This document shows positions 15,539-24,900 of a stretch of DNA of 64,000 nucleotides, piece after piece (within the stretch, counting starts at the first letter, position 1; each line of letters opens with the position of its first letter). The notes beneath the pieces were generated by a model, which was given only the letters and a program-made list of their open reading frames with translations, was not told where the DNA came from and did no database searches. The stretch comes from Sporosarcina globispora (GTDB taxonomy: Bacteria > Bacillota > Bacilli > Bacillales > Cytobacillaceae): positions 3,570,327-3,634,326 of the forward strand of contig NZ_LGUF01000007.1 in NCBI RefSeq assembly GCF_001274725.1. The letters are read 5' to 3'. The position numbers and the translations under genes were made by a program.

Positions 15539-18115
15539 ATGAATCAGCTTGAACAGATATACAATAATGCTGAAGTGAATACAAAAATAAAAATCCTGGA
15601 GGATGTCGACCGCTATCTGGGCAGCAAAGAAATGATGCCTTCCTATAAGGAATATCTTTCTGAAAGATTCCATTATATCGATCAAATCTGGGTAAATGTG
15701 TGGCTGAATAAAATCACTGTAAAAATATCCAAGCAGGAAAAAAAGAAATATTTAAGTGAAAAAGGGTACGAAACAGAAAATGTGGACCGGAAAATAATCA
15801 ATCACCTTTTTCGGACAGAAATGAGGGATTTTCAGCCTTTTAACACTTTAGACTGGCTTAATGACATGTTTGAAAGCAAAAATGAAGATTGGGCAGAACG
15901 GTATGCGAAGGCACGGGCGCATTATCTGCAGAAAGCAAAAGAGGAAGAGCTTCAGCGAAAGAAATATCGGATTCGGGAAGATATTGAAGAGAAAATTGAT
16001 GAAATTATTGAAAGAGATTATAGCCTTCTTTACCTTCATATCAGACATATGGCTTCAAAGCAGCTGGCTTCAGATTTTAAAAATAAAATAAGATATCTAA
16101 AAGTGGATACCTTTGCACTTGAAGAGAAGCTTGAGGAAACAGGCAGTTTTGATGCTGATGATTATAGTATCATGGGGGATTTTTTTGAAGAGCTGACAGG
16201 AAATATCCATAAAGCTTTGTATTGGGGCAAAGGTTATTTTGAATATGAAACCTTTTACTATGTCTACAAGAACAATCTATCAGGATTTCTGTCCGATTCT
16301 CTGCAAACTCTTGTCCTTCAGAACCTTCCTCATCATTTGTACGATGAATATGAAGAAATATATGAAAAACCTCTGACTGGAAAATCGGTGAAGAAATTAA
16401 TTGCCCATATTCTTCAGGATCTTAATGATAGCTTTTTTGAAAGTATTCAGGAGGAGTATGTTAAAGACTTGCTGAAGCTTGCGGATATTCCTTTCATTCC
16501 TGAAGTCCATAAAGAACTTCTTGAGAAGGATATCGCAGACAGGGAGAGAAAAAAAGCAGAAGAACAGGCTGAGCAGCAGCGGAAGAAAGAAGAAGAAGAA
16601 CGCATGCTCGCATATATATTCGGGCAGGAATACAGTCCTTCGGTGGAACGTGCCAAACGTTATGTACTTCATATCGGTGAAACCAATACAGGGAAGACCC
16701 ATCATGCCCTTGAAGGAATGAAATCAGCAAGCAGCGGCATGTATCTGGCGCCTTTAAGGCTTTTAGCTCTCGAAGTTTATGATAAGCTAAACCGCGAAGC
16801 TGTACCCTGTTCATTGAAAACGGGAGAAGAGGAGAAAGAGGTTACAGGTTCAGAGCATCTTTCTTGCACGGTAGAAATGTTCTACGAAAAAGATTATTAT
16901 GATGTGATTGTTATTGATGAAGCCCAAATGATTACAGATAAAGACAGAGGATTTTCCTGGTACAAAGCTATTACTAAGGCAAATGCCAATGAAGTCCATA
17001 TCATTGGGAGCCGCAGCGCTAAAAGCATGATGCTGCAGCTTCTTGGTGATGCAGATATAGAGCTGAATGAATACAGCCGGGATATTCCTCTTGAGGTAGA
17101 AGCGAAGGAATTTAAATTCGCTCACGTAAGAAAAGGAGATGCTCTCATCTGTTTTTCAAGAAAGAGGGTCCTTGAAACTGCTTCAAGACTTCAGCAGGAA
17201 GGGCACTCAGTGAGCATGATTTATGGAGCGATGCCGCCGGAAACCAGAAAAAAACAGGTGCAGCGTTTTATAAAAGGCGAAACTTCTATCATCGTTTCTA
17301 CGGATGCTATTGGGATGGGGCTAAACCTGCCGATCAGGAGAATTGTATTTTTGGAAAATGAGAAATTTGACGGAACGAAAAGGCGGACTCTTACTTCACA
17401 GGAAGTGAAGCAAATTGCAGGGAGGGCAGGGCGAAAAGGGCTATACAATATTGGAAAGGTAGCTTTCACCAAAGATATAAAAAGAATGATGGCCTTACTT
17501 GAAATGGAGGATGCCCCGGTTCATAGCTTTGCTATTGCACCGACAAATACAGTATTCGAAAGGTTCCAGAGGTATTACCGCGATCTCGGTACATTTTTTG
17601 AACTTTGGGATAAGTTTGAAAGCCCCAGAGGGACCAAAAAAGCGGCATTAACGGAGGAAAGAGACTTATACGAAAGGATACGCGGAACAGAAATCGAGGC
17701 CAAACTTGGATTAATGGACCTGTATGGTTTTCTCCATCTGCCATTCTCAAAAAAAGAACATGATCTTATCCGTCAATGGGAAGAAACTATGTATGCCATT
17801 ATTGATGGAGAAGAACTTCCTGAGCCCCGAATCAAGAACCGAAATTTGGAGGAACTGGAACTGACATATAAAGCAATAGGCCTGCATTTGTTATTTTTAT
17901 ACCGTCTAGATCAGAAAACAGAAGCATTATACTGGGAAAGACTAAGGGAAGAAATCAGCGATCATGTACATGAAAGGCTGAAAACCGACATTACAGAGCT
18001 CTTTAGAAAGTGCAGAAAATGCGGCAAAAAACTCCCTTGGGAACACGAATATCAAATCTGTGATGAATGTCATTCTTCACGTTCAAGGAGAAGATATCAT
18101 TACTATAAAAGGTAA
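15539..18115 (+). CDS. Suv3-like DExH RNA helicase with C-terminal zinc ribbon
   Basis: About 858 residues. The first 370 form a unique region ending in a long charged coiled segment (KKAEEQAEQQRKKEEEERM). The helicase core follows: Walker A GETNTGKTHHA near 380, VIDEAQM, GSRSAKSM, IVSTDAIGMGLNLPIRR and QIAGRAGRKG, the pattern of the Suv3/Ski2-like SF2 helicases. The C-terminus has two CxxC pairs (CRKCGKK near 825, CDECHSS near 841), a zinc ribbon. Suv3 helicases unwind RNA for degradation in mitochondria and proteobacteria. The start ATG 15539 is behind AAAGGGGAA; nine upstream codons are less likely. Monocistronic. Confidence 0.8.
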   Translation: MNQLEQIYNNAEVNTKIKILEDVDRYLGSKEMMPSYKEYLSERFHYIDQIWVNVWLNKITVKISKQEKKKYLSEKGYETENVDRKIINHLFRTEMRDFQPFNTLDWLNDMFESKNEDWAERYAKARAHYLQKAKEEELQRKKYRIREDIEEKIDEIIERDYSLLYLHIRHMASKQLASDFKNKIRYLKVDTFALEEKLEETGSFDADDYSIMGDFFEELTGNIHKALYWGKGYFEYETFYYVYKNNLSGFLSDSLQTLVLQNLPHHLYDEYEEIYEKPLTGKSVKKLIAHILQDLNDSFFESIQEEYVKDLLKLADIPFIPEVHKELLEKDIADRERKKAEEQAEQQRKKEEEERMLAYIFGQEYSPSVERAKRYVLHIGETNTGKTHHALEGMKSASSGMYLAPLRLLALEVYDKLNREAVPCSLKTGEEEKEVTGSEHLSCTVEMFYEKDYYDVIVIDEAQMITDKDRGFSWYKAITKANANEVHIIGSRSAKSMMLQLLGDADIELNEYSRDIPLEVEAKEFKFAHVRKGDALICFSRKRVLETASRLQQEGHSVSMIYGAMPPETRKKQVQRFIKGETSIIVSTDAIGMGLNLPIRRIVFLENEKFDGTKRRTLTSQEVKQIAGRAGRKGLYNIGKVAFTKDIKRMMALLEMEDAPVHSFAIAPTNTVFERFQRYYRDLGTFFELWDKFESPRGTKKAALTEERDLYERIRGTEIEAKLGLMDLYGFLHLPFSKKEHDLIRQWEETMYAIIDGEELPEPRIKNRNLEELELTYKAIGLHLLFLYRLDQKTEALYWERLREEISDHVHERLKTDITELFRKCRKCGKKLPWEHEYQICDECHSSRSRRRYHYYKR

Positions 18116-18355
18116 TAATCCTGTAGAAAAAAGGCAGCCGAAATTTTCAACTGTCATGTATGCTAATTCAGCTGCTGCATTGTGCAGAATTATTTATCGC
18201 TAAATTGTTTGAACAGCATGCAGAGGGACTTCATATTGGCAGTTTTCAAACTAAAGATGCAGATATATTTCCAAAATAATTCATGAATTTTTACCGTCTA
18301 TTTCGAATAGATATTCATGGAAAACAACTATGAAAGTCTTAAAGGGGCGGTAAAA

Positions 18356-18817
18356 ATGGCAAGCTGTAAACATCAGGCAGAAGTAAACATACCAATTGAG
18401 GCAATATGGAACTTTGTCAGCGATATAGGGAACTGGGCACCCTTGGTACCTGGTTATATTTCACATGAGATATTAAATGATAAGGAATCTACATGGAGCT
18501 TTAAAAGCGATATGGGGATTATTAAGAAAAAGATTGAATTAAAGGTGGATATAACAAGCTGGCAGGAGCCGACAAAGGTGACGTTTCATTTATCCGGACT
18601 TAATGAGAAGTTTACAGGACAAGGTTATTTTCTTGCGTCAAAAGGGAGGAATAATAAAAACATCATGACTGGGTCTCTTGAGATATCAGCTGAGGGAATG
18701 ATGGCTAAAGTAGCCAATTCACTGCTTAATACATCTCTTCCGGAAATTACTGCTGAACTGACAGAGGCTGTCGCATTGAAGGCAGAACAGGAATACAGGG
18801 AGCATGCAGGTGTTTAA
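18356..18817 (+). CDS. CoxG/SRPBCC-family protein
   Basis: A 153-residue protein with the SRPBCC (START-like) fold pattern: IPIEAIWNFVSDIGNWAPLVPG near the start, central strands and a long C-terminal helix. This is the CoxG subgroup originally named from carbon monoxide dehydrogenase loci, but no such enzyme is present here, so it is better viewed as a hydrophobic-ligand binding protein of unknown role. The ATG at 18356 has GGGGCGG upstream; the earlier ATG at 18317 has none. Confidence 0.75.
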   Translation: MASCKHQAEVNIPIEAIWNFVSDIGNWAPLVPGYISHEILNDKESTWSFKSDMGIIKKKIELKVDITSWQEPTKVTFHLSGLNEKFTGQGYFLASKGRNNKNIMTGSLEISAEGMMAKVANSLLNTSLPEITAELTEAVALKAEQEYREHAGV

Positions 18818-18831
18818 ATTGCCTGCCAATG

Positions 18832-18862
18832 AAAAGAACTCATTAACTTGAGTTCTTTTTTA
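18832..18862. terminator. Bidirectional intrinsic terminator
   Basis: AAAAGAACTCA and TGAGTTCTTTT form a perfect stem with a TTAACT loop and T on both strands, between convergent genes. Confidence 0.88.
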
Positions 18863-18870
18863 CTTTCTTC

Positions 18871-19395
18871 TTATTTCGTATATCGGTTAGCATAGCTGGA
18901 GGCAACAAATGCTTCCGGCTTTATTTTTGGCTCGAGCCCGATCGATTCAATCCTCGATACCATTTCCTTAACAAATTCCCTGGTTTTGTTTCTCTTGCCT
19001 GATCCTATGTCCACATGCCCTTCCATTGAGAACGATCCGCCTTTATAAAGGAATGGGAGAACGATTTCAAACATTTTGTCTTTGTATTCGTCTGTGAACA
19101 AGGAGACCACTTCTTCAGTCAAGGATGTTTCATAGGAGATTCTCTCATGAAGATGCAGCATTTTCCTGGGGATTACTGTTTTTCGAATACATGCCCAGGC
19201 GCCTTTTCGCTCATTTTGTATAACAATTCCAGTTATGAACACGGTTCGGTTGCAATGCACCTGTGAATCTGTTCCAATCATCAGCCTGAAGTTTCCATCG
19301 GGATTTCGCTTCATAAAAAGTAAGATACGGTTGAAGACCTCCTCAAAGGTCAAATTCCGCTCCTGGAGATTTTGAAATTTATATTCAGCACTCAC
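18871..19395 (-). CDS. ykuK: YkuK-family RNase H-like protein (DUF458)
   Basis: A 174-residue protein with the RNase H-fold signature of the YkuK family: LMIGTDSQVHCNRTVFITGI, where the Asp of GTDSQ would be a metal ligand, then an ERISYETSL helix and a C-terminal PEAFVASSYANRY. A nuclease function is predicted from the fold but unproven. Single gene, convergent with the CoxG-like gene. Confidence 0.8.
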   Translation of the reverse strand: MSAEYKFQNLQERNLTFEEVFNRILLFMKRNPDGNFRLMIGTDSQVHCNRTVFITGIVIQNERKGAWACIRKTVIPRKMLHLHERISYETSLTEEVVSLFTDEYKDKMFEIVLPFLYKGGSFSMEGHVDIGSGKRNKTREFVKEMVSRIESIGLEPKIKPEAFVASSYANRYTK

Positions 19396-19602
19396 CTATA
19401 ATCACCACATTAAGTATTTTGTCTCGGAGTAACACTCTTCCACAACCTTTAACTTAAAATGTAATCCTTTTTACTATCATTATATTGAGGGGCAAAGAAC
19501 AAGTTGTTTATTTTTTTAAAAAAATTGTTTTTGCCATGGATGAACGATGAATGAATTTTGAATCTGAAGATTGACAAAACTATGGGTAAAGGAGGAACTC
19601 TT

Positions 19603-20046
19603 ATGAACAAAACACTTGTCTTAGCACTCAAATTAGCATCAGCCTTGATTGCTTTTGCCATAGCGCTTGATTTATTCTTCGATGCGACATTAGCGGACAT
19701 TATTTCTTTCAGTCTTCTGGTAACAGTAATGTCCTATATGCTCGGAGACCGCATCATACTTCCGCGGCTGGGAAACCGGAATGCCCTTATTGCTGACTTT
19801 TTCTTAATTTATGCATCTGTTTGGGTGTTTGGAAGTGTGCTGCTTAACAGTTACCTTCAGATCGCATGGGGAAGCATTATTGCTGCAGGGATTATTACCT
19901 CTTCCGAAATATTGATCCACCGCTATATGCTGAAAAGCAGCGCTGCCAATTACGAAGAAAGCAGCAATGAAGCTTCCTTGAATCCCCGCCTTGCTTACGG
20001 AATGGAAATGGCGGAGGAAAAAGAGCCTACTCGGGATTGGGATTAA
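19603..20046 (+). CDS. DUF2512 membrane protein (YndM-like)
   Basis: A 147-residue integral membrane protein with four hydrophobic helices in the first 105 residues (starting MNKTLVLALKLASALIAFAI) and an acidic cytoplasmic tail ending EEKEPTRDWD. This matches the Bacillaceae DUF2512 (YndM) family; function unknown. The ATG at 19603 has AAAGGAGGA at ideal spacing; the 15 codons upstream are not needed. Confidence 0.75.
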   Translation: MNKTLVLALKLASALIAFAIALDLFFDATLADIISFSLLVTVMSYMLGDRIILPRLGNRNALIADFFLIYASVWVFGSVLLNSYLQIAWGSIIAAGIITSSEILIHRYMLKSSAANYEESSNEASLNPRLAYGMEMAEEKEPTRDWD

Positions 20047-20064
20047 TTAAATAAGGAAAGAGCT

Positions 20065-20106
20065 AAACCCAATGCGTGACTTTTTCTAGGTCTGCTTGGG
20101 TTTTTC
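20065..20106 (+). terminator. Probable intrinsic terminator
   Basis: AAACCCAA pairs with TTGGGTTT across a 23-base loop and runs into five T. Confidence 0.65.
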
Positions 20107-20196
20107 TGATTTGTTCATAAGAATACTCTTGCTATTTTGTTATCAAACACCCAATATTAATAAGGTGCAATTTTAATAAAGAAAGTAGGGTCTTAC

Positions 20197-21585
20197 TTGC
20201 AGGATTTTTTAACTCTTGGCATTTCAAAAAAACGAACTGACCTTTTGCTTAAGGCTGGCATCGGGAATCCTACCCCCATTCAGGAAAAGGCCATTCCCGC
20301 TTTAATGAAGGGCAGCGATATTATTGCCCAGGCACAGACGGGAACAGGCAAGACATATGCATTTGTCCTCCCGATTCTTGAAATGCTTAACCTGGCTTCT
20401 TCCCATATTCAAGCGTTGATAGTGACACCAACAAGAGAATTAGCTCTTCAAATTACTGATGAAGTTCAAAAACTGACTGCTGGAGATGATATAGAGGTTT
20501 TGGCTGTGTATGGCGGCCAGGATGTAGACAAGCAGCTGAATAAACTTAAGAAAAATGTCCAAATTGTTGTTGGAACACCTGGACGGCTGCTCGACCATAT
20601 TAAAAGAAGAACAATTGATTTATCATACATTGATTTTTTAGTTTTGGATGAAGCTGATCAAATGCTGCATATAGGTTTTCTGGACGAGGTGGAGGATATT
20701 ATAAAAGAAACTCCTGACAGCAGGCAGACCATGCTGTTTTCAGCCACAATTCCAGCAGAAATAAAGAAACTGGCAAGGAAACACATGAAGGACCCACAGT
20801 ATATTCAAGTCGAGAAAACACAGGGGCCAGCAGATTCAGTCAGGCAAGTTGCGATACATACGATCGATCGGGCCAAGCAGGCCACGCTCATGCAAATGAT
20901 TCAAACTCACAGACCATATTTAGCGGTTATCTTTTGCCGGACCAAACGCAGAGTAAGCAAGCTCTATGAAGTATTAAAATCGAATGGCTTTCAATGTGAT
21001 CAGCTGCACGGGGATTTATCCCAGTCAAAACGGGAGCAAGTGATGAAACGGTTCAGGGACGCAGAAATACAGCTATTAATAGCAACTGATGTGGCAGCAA
21101 GGGGCCTTGATGTGGAAGGTGTCACACATGTATTTAATTATGATATCCCGCTGGATCCTGAAAGCTATGTTCACCGCATCGGAAGAACGGGACGGGCCGG
21201 AATGAAGGGGATGGCAATCACTTTTTATTCATCCGCAGACAAACCGCTTGTTGAAGCGATTGAAAAAGGGCTTAATATTAAAATATCCAAGCAAAACCTG
21301 GGTAAGAGCCAAGAAAGGAAAAAGCCTTCCAGTGCTTCAGAAAAAAATACTCAAGTGCAAAAAAGCCAAGCAACATCTGGAAGAAAGAAAAATGATAATC
21401 GGAAAGGCACCGAAAGAAAAAAGAAAGAAGGCAGCGCTTCCCAAATAAATAGCAGAAAAGGGCAAAGCAAAAAGTCAAAGCCATTAAATTCAGCCAGTAA
21501 TGCAAACCGCAGCAAATCACAAGTAAAAAAGAAGTCTTCAGCACCTAAATCTGGGAAAAATATGTCCAAAAGGCGTGGAAGGTAA
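20197..21585 (+). CDS. DEAD-box RNA helicase with basic C-terminal tail
   Basis: A 462-residue helicase with every DEAD-box motif: Q motif [60 protein letters not shown] and [10 protein letters not shown]. From about residue 365 it turns into a low-complexity, Lys/Ser/Arg-rich tail that probably binds RNA non-specifically, as in CshA-type cold-shock helicases. It starts at TTG 20197. It likely helps RNA remodelling or ribosome assembly; the exact Csh paralogue is not assigned. The next gene follows 25 bases later and may be co-transcribed. Confidence 0.9.
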   Translation: MQDFLTLGISKKRTDLLLKAGIGNPTPIQEKAIPALMKGSDIIAQAQTGTGKTYAFVLPILEMLNLASSHIQALIVTPTRELALQITDEVQKLTAGDDIEVLAVYGGQDVDKQLNKLKKNVQIVVGTPGRLLDHIKRRTIDLSYIDFLVLDEADQMLHIGFLDEVEDIIKETPDSRQTMLFSATIPAEIKKLARKHMKDPQYIQVEKTQGPADSVRQVAIHTIDRAKQATLMQMIQTHRPYLAVIFCRTKRRVSKLYEVLKSNGFQCDQLHGDLSQSKREQVMKRFRDAEIQLLIATDVAARGLDVEGVTHVFNYDIPLDPESYVHRIGRTGRAGMKGMAITFYSSADKPLVEAIEKGLNIKISKQNLGKSQERKKPSSASEKNTQVQKSQATSGRKKNDNRKGTERKKKEGSASQINSRKGQSKKSKPLNSASNANRSKSQVKKKSSAPKSGKNMSKRRGR

Positions 21586-21610
21586 CAATAATTAAAGGAG
21601 TAAGCACACT

Positions 21611-22192
21611 ATGTTAAAAAAAAGGATAGAAAATTATCTCAAGGAACATGGAAACGAAATTTACAAAGAAGAAAAAGAATTTGCTGAAAAGCATCACCTA
21701 TTATTAAAAGCTGATGCTTTAAAAATTAAGAATCCTAAAACCCGCTTTGCAGATGCTTATATAGAGAGAGGGTACAAGGAGACAGAAGAAGTTCTCTGCC
21801 AGGAGACTTCTGATTTTTTAAACCAGCCTATCGATTATTTTGTTAAAAACATGAAAGAATTTATCTACCTTGAGTCTGAATGGTTTGGGATTATTGGTGC
21901 AGACGCCATCTCATTTGAATTCGATGACCTGTTTAGAACCTATGATGTTATGCTTGGACTAAAACTGCCTAAAAAGAAAGCAGAAGCTATAAGGTCATAT
22001 TTGAAAGAAACATTACAAGGTGATTCGGCAACTTATGATTTAATGTTTAACCAGGAAGATGGGTTATGGGAACTCAACTTTGCTTTGAATGACTTGGAGG
22101 GCTTTAAAGAAGATATGACCATAAACGACGCATATAGCTTAATATACAGATATTTATTCTTGCTGGCAGAAACGATTGATGAAGAGAAGTAA
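21611..22192 (+). CDS. Hypothetical protein, 193 aa
   Basis: A soluble, mostly helical and acidic protein starting MLKKRIENYLKEHGNEIYKEE behind AAAGGAG. It has a Trp-containing centre (YLESEWFGIIGADAISFEFDD) and ends in a helical block. I do not recognise a domain. Its position 25 bases behind the DEAD-box helicase, before a shared terminator, suggests one transcript. Confidence 0.7.
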   Translation: MLKKRIENYLKEHGNEIYKEEKEFAEKHHLLLKADALKIKNPKTRFADAYIERGYKETEEVLCQETSDFLNQPIDYFVKNMKEFIYLESEWFGIIGADAISFEFDDLFRTYDVMLGLKLPKKKAEAIRSYLKETLQGDSATYDLMFNQEDGLWELNFALNDLEGFKEDMTINDAYSLIYRYLFLLAETIDEEK

Positions 22193-22222
22193 AAAAGCGG
22201 TTCGATTGAACTGCTTTTTTAT
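22193..22222 (+). terminator. Intrinsic terminator
   Basis: AAAAGCGGTTC pairs with GAACTGCTTTT (one G-U) around GATT, followed by T. Confidence 0.88.
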
Positions 22223-22281
22223 TTATTTTTTTATTAGGCTGTTTTCGCAAGGTTTGTTGCTTTTTGTATAATGTTTACTGA

Positions 22282-22410
22282 GTTGATTGTAGCGGAAGGT
22301 GCGAGACTCCTGCGGGAGTAGCGGGACAGGTGAGACCCCGCAGACGCAGAGCGTCGAGGAGGCTCACCGCCTGCCCCGCGGAAAGCGAGCAGCCTGGAGC
22401 GGAAATCAAC
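22282..22410. repeat. GC-rich Bacillaceae interspersed repeat
   Basis: A 129-bp block, far richer in G+C than its surroundings, begins GTTGATTGTAGCGGAAGG and ends GGAGCGGAAATCAAC, so its ends are inverted (GTTGATT/AATCAAC). Its inside contains GAGACTCCTGCGGGA and paired GC arms able to fold into a long hairpin. The type is common in many copies in Bacillaceae genomes. Weaker outer inverted arms (about 22235-22259 and 22434-22457, AGGCT...TTGTTG) suggest a larger unit. Reading frames inside are spurious. Confidence 0.8.
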
Positions 22411-22528
22411 GGACAGCATTGATAGGCCAAAAACAACAATTTATACGAAAGAGCCTTTTATTAACATGGATATTTCTATTTAAAATTCTGCATGATAAAG
22501 ATTGTTAATAAAAAAAGGAGGAATCAAA

Positions 22529-23161
22529 ATGGAAAATCAGCCTAACCCAATGCATCAAAATATGCATACAGGAAATATACCTCAGCAGCTCAACCATGGA
22601 GCACATGAAGTGCTTGATGTTCATGAGGTTTTATCAGGAGCAGTCGGCAGCCTAAACACATACTCACTATTGCGTCAGCATGTACAAGATCAGGAACTGG
22701 CAAATATAATGGACCGTCAATATCAATTTATGCAAGAGGAATACAATACTACACTGGAATGCTTCCAGACAGGTAAAGATCCTTCTAAACCAACACAGAG
22801 CTATAAAATGAACCAGGGAAATGATTTTATTTATGGTTTAAAGCCATCTCAGCCCAAAAAGCCAATCCAATCTGTTGCCGAAATGAATGAAGAAACTGTT
22901 TCCGGCTGCCTCCTGGGAGCAATAAAATCGGCCGCTTCAATGAAAACAATGGCTGCACTTGAAACTACGAATCCGGTTGTTCGAAGAGTTCTGGCTGATT
23001 CAGTCCCAAATTGCATTGAGATGGCTTATGAACTTTCAATTTATCAAAACAAACATCATTATTACCAGGTACCTCAGTTTACACAGCAAGATATGCAGCA
23101 AATGTTAAATGCATATGGTCCTGCTCAAGGACAAATGCCAAACCCTAATATACCTCATTAA
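22529..23161 (+). CDS. CotF-like spore coat protein
   Basis: A 210-residue Gln/Met/Asn-rich protein with two homologous helical halves: HEVLDVHEVLSGAVGSLNTY near 28-47 and NEETVSGCLLGAIKSAASMK near 120-140, the duplicated coat-F pattern, and a C-terminal YQVPQFTQQDMQQML tail. Such proteins are laid into the spore coat during sporulation. ATG 22529 follows AAAGGAGGAA. Monocistronic with a strong terminator. Confidence 0.85.
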   Translation: MENQPNPMHQNMHTGNIPQQLNHGAHEVLDVHEVLSGAVGSLNTYSLLRQHVQDQELANIMDRQYQFMQEEYNTTLECFQTGKDPSKPTQSYKMNQGNDFIYGLKPSQPKKPIQSVAEMNEETVSGCLLGAIKSAASMKTMAALETTNPVVRRVLADSVPNCIEMAYELSIYQNKHHYYQVPQFTQQDMQQMLNAYGPAQGQMPNPNIPH

Positions 23162-23164
23162 AAG

Positions 23165-23194
23165 AGAGCCCCCTGGCATATGCCAGGGGGCTCT
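23165..23194. terminator. Perfect 14-bp-arm hairpin between convergent genes
   Basis: AGAGCCCCCTGGCAT and its complement ATGCCAGGGGGCTCT meet without a loop, a 30-base perfect palindrome. No long T run follows, so it may be a barrier or processing structure as much as a terminator. Confidence 0.7.
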
Positions 23195-23215
23195 TACAGT
23201 ATATTACATATGTGG

Positions 23216-23509
23216 TTATTTCAAGGTCTCGTTTGATAATGGAGAGCCAGAAGCTGTATGCTGATTTATCCAATCCAGAGACACTCTGGAAACTGTCTGC
23301 CAATCGGGAACCTTATCTTTACTTTTCTCTATCCAGCTCATTGCGAATTGGGGATCAATACCCCTTTCCTCACATTGACTTAAAAATTTCTGAACTGCTG
23401 ATTGATTGAATTTCTCCCAGCTTCCACATGTGTTTTGCCAAATCTGTTCAACAGAAGCTTGTATGGATGAATTGACATCAGTATTGTTAAACTGATTTTG
23501 ATTTTGCAT
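23216..23509 (-). CDS. Hypothetical protein, 97 aa
   Basis: A Gln/Asn/Ser/Trp-rich soluble protein starting MQNQNQFNNTDVNSS behind AAAGGAGAGG, with four Trp residues and a helical centre. Convergent with the coat protein gene. The composition is like small spore-associated proteins, but I recognise no family. Confidence 0.6.
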   Translation of the reverse strand: MQNQNQFNNTDVNSSIQASVEQIWQNTCGSWEKFNQSAVQKFLSQCEERGIDPQFAMSWIEKSKDKVPDWQTVSRVSLDWINQHTASGSPLSNETLK

Positions 23510-23661
23510 AAAACCTCTCCTTTTTAATCATTTCACTTTCATTATGTCCTGTGTTATTAGAAGTCATGTGTTAGGTAAATTAATCCAAAAATTTAAAAAT
23601 TATTTGAGAAAAACCTTAATAGTTAACGCCTGCTCATAGGATCTCCTCTTGATTTGTCAGC

Positions 23662-23705
23662 AAACCATGACATTTATCATGGTTTGGACATGACACCTAT
23701 GTCTA
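23662..23705 (+). promoter_or_regulatory. DesR-type dyad upstream of des
   Basis: AAACCATGA and TCATGGTTT form a perfect 9-bp inverted repeat around CATTTA, and a second weaker dyad with ACATGACACCTATGT follows directly. In B. subtilis, phosphorylated DesR binds a two-part dyad with TCATGA/TGACA elements just upstream of des. The presence of desK-desR downstream makes this the likely binding site. Confidence 0.7.
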
Positions 23706-23764
23706 CAAAGCATTTTGCAAACCCTTTATTATTAACTTAACGTCATGATGAAGGGAACAAAAAA

Positions 23765-24808
23765 ATGACTTCTAAACAAAAACAGCTCAACTTAAAAAAA
23801 CAAATGTCACCCTATGAAAAATCAGATTTAACACGCAGCATCATGCAGCTGGTCAATACGCTGGGACCTTTTTTCCTGCTGTGGTTCCTTGCTTATAAGA
23901 GCCTCGGCATCTCGTACTTGCTGACACTTGGCATATCTGTCATTGCAGCAGGGTTTCTTGTAAGGATATTCATTATTTTCCATGATTGCTGCCACCATTC
24001 CTTTTTCAAAAATCGCAAAGCCAATAAAATCATTGGCACAATCACCGGGATTCTTACCATCTTCCCTTATCACCAATGGCAGCATGACCACAATGTTCAC
24101 CATGCAACAAGCGGAAACCTGGACAAGCGCGGTACTGGAGATATCTGGACACTTACAGTGAAAGAATACCAAAATGCCTCATGGACAACTCGTCTAGCAT
24201 ATCGCATATACCGCAATCCGTTTGTCATGCTAGGATTAGGCCCGATATATGTATTTCTGTTAAGAAACCGTTTTAACAGAAAAGGGGCAAGAAAGGACGA
24301 ACGCATCAATACTTATCTTATAAATGCAGCCATCGCTGGTTTGTATGCATTTATGTGCTGGGCTATCGGGTGGGAAGCGTTCCTGATGGTACAGGGCCCA
24401 ATCTTTTTGATTTCCGGAGCAGCCGGAATTTGGCTCTTCTATGTACAGCACACCTTTGAAGATTCATATTTTGAAGAAGATGATAAGTGGGAATATGTAA
24501 AAGCTGCTGTTGAAGGAAGCTCTTTTTACAAACTTCCAAAAGTCCTTCAGTGGCTGACAGGGAACATCGGGTTCCATCATATCCATCACTTAAGCCCGCG
24601 TGTGCCTAACTATAACCTGGAAAACGCACATTATAATACCGAAGAACTTCAGAATGTGCCAACCATTACTCTTTTGACCAGCCTGAAATCCCTTCAATTC
24701 CGCTTATGGGATGAAGAAGCTCAGGACTTTACAGGATATGCAGCAGCAAAACAGTCTGCCCTCAGCAAAAAACAAAGCAGAGCAAAAACTGCTTCTGTGA
24801 AGCCATAG
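23765..24808 (+). CDS. des: Membrane phospholipid acyl desaturase
   Basis: A 347-residue integral membrane desaturase with the three histidine boxes that bind the di-iron centre: HDCCHH (about residue 77), HDHNVHH (about 113) and HHIHH (about 275), plus four to six membrane helices. It introduces double bonds into membrane phospholipid acyl chains in the cold. It is followed by a terminator and then desK-desR, exactly the B. subtilis cold-response arrangement. Confidence 0.95.
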   Translation: MTSKQKQLNLKKQMSPYEKSDLTRSIMQLVNTLGPFFLLWFLAYKSLGISYLLTLGISVIAAGFLVRIFIIFHDCCHHSFFKNRKANKIIGTITGILTIFPYHQWQHDHNVHHATSGNLDKRGTGDIWTLTVKEYQNASWTTRLAYRIYRNPFVMLGLGPIYVFLLRNRFNRKGARKDERINTYLINAAIAGLYAFMCWAIGWEAFLMVQGPIFLISGAAGIWLFYVQHTFEDSYFEEDDKWEYVKAAVEGSSFYKLPKVLQWLTGNIGFHHIHHLSPRVPNYNLENAHYNTEELQNVPTITLLTSLKSLQFRLWDEEAQDFTGYAAAKQSALSKKQSRAKTASVKP

Positions 24809-24830
24809 CCTTAATGTAAGATTTGCTTTA

Positions 24831-24876
24831 GAACAGCTCCTTTGTGATATGATGGCAAAGGAGCTGTTTATTTATT
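24831..24876 (+). terminator. Intrinsic terminator between des and desK
   Basis: GAACAGCTCCTTTG pairs with CAAAGGAGCTGTT around an 11-base loop, with T-rich sequence after it. It allows des to be induced well above desKR. Confidence 0.85.
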
Positions 24877-24900
24877 TTAGAAAAAAAGAGGTAACCTTAG

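Noticed and set aside
16397..16814. Reverse-strand frames of about 100 residues inside the Suv3-like gene
   Set aside because: They are mirror frames of the Lys/Glu-rich coiled segment, giving Ser/Phe-rich nonsense.
22234..22419. Reverse-strand 61-residue frame inside the GC-rich repeat
   Set aside because: It is low complexity, lies in a known type of interspersed repeat and has no ribosome site.
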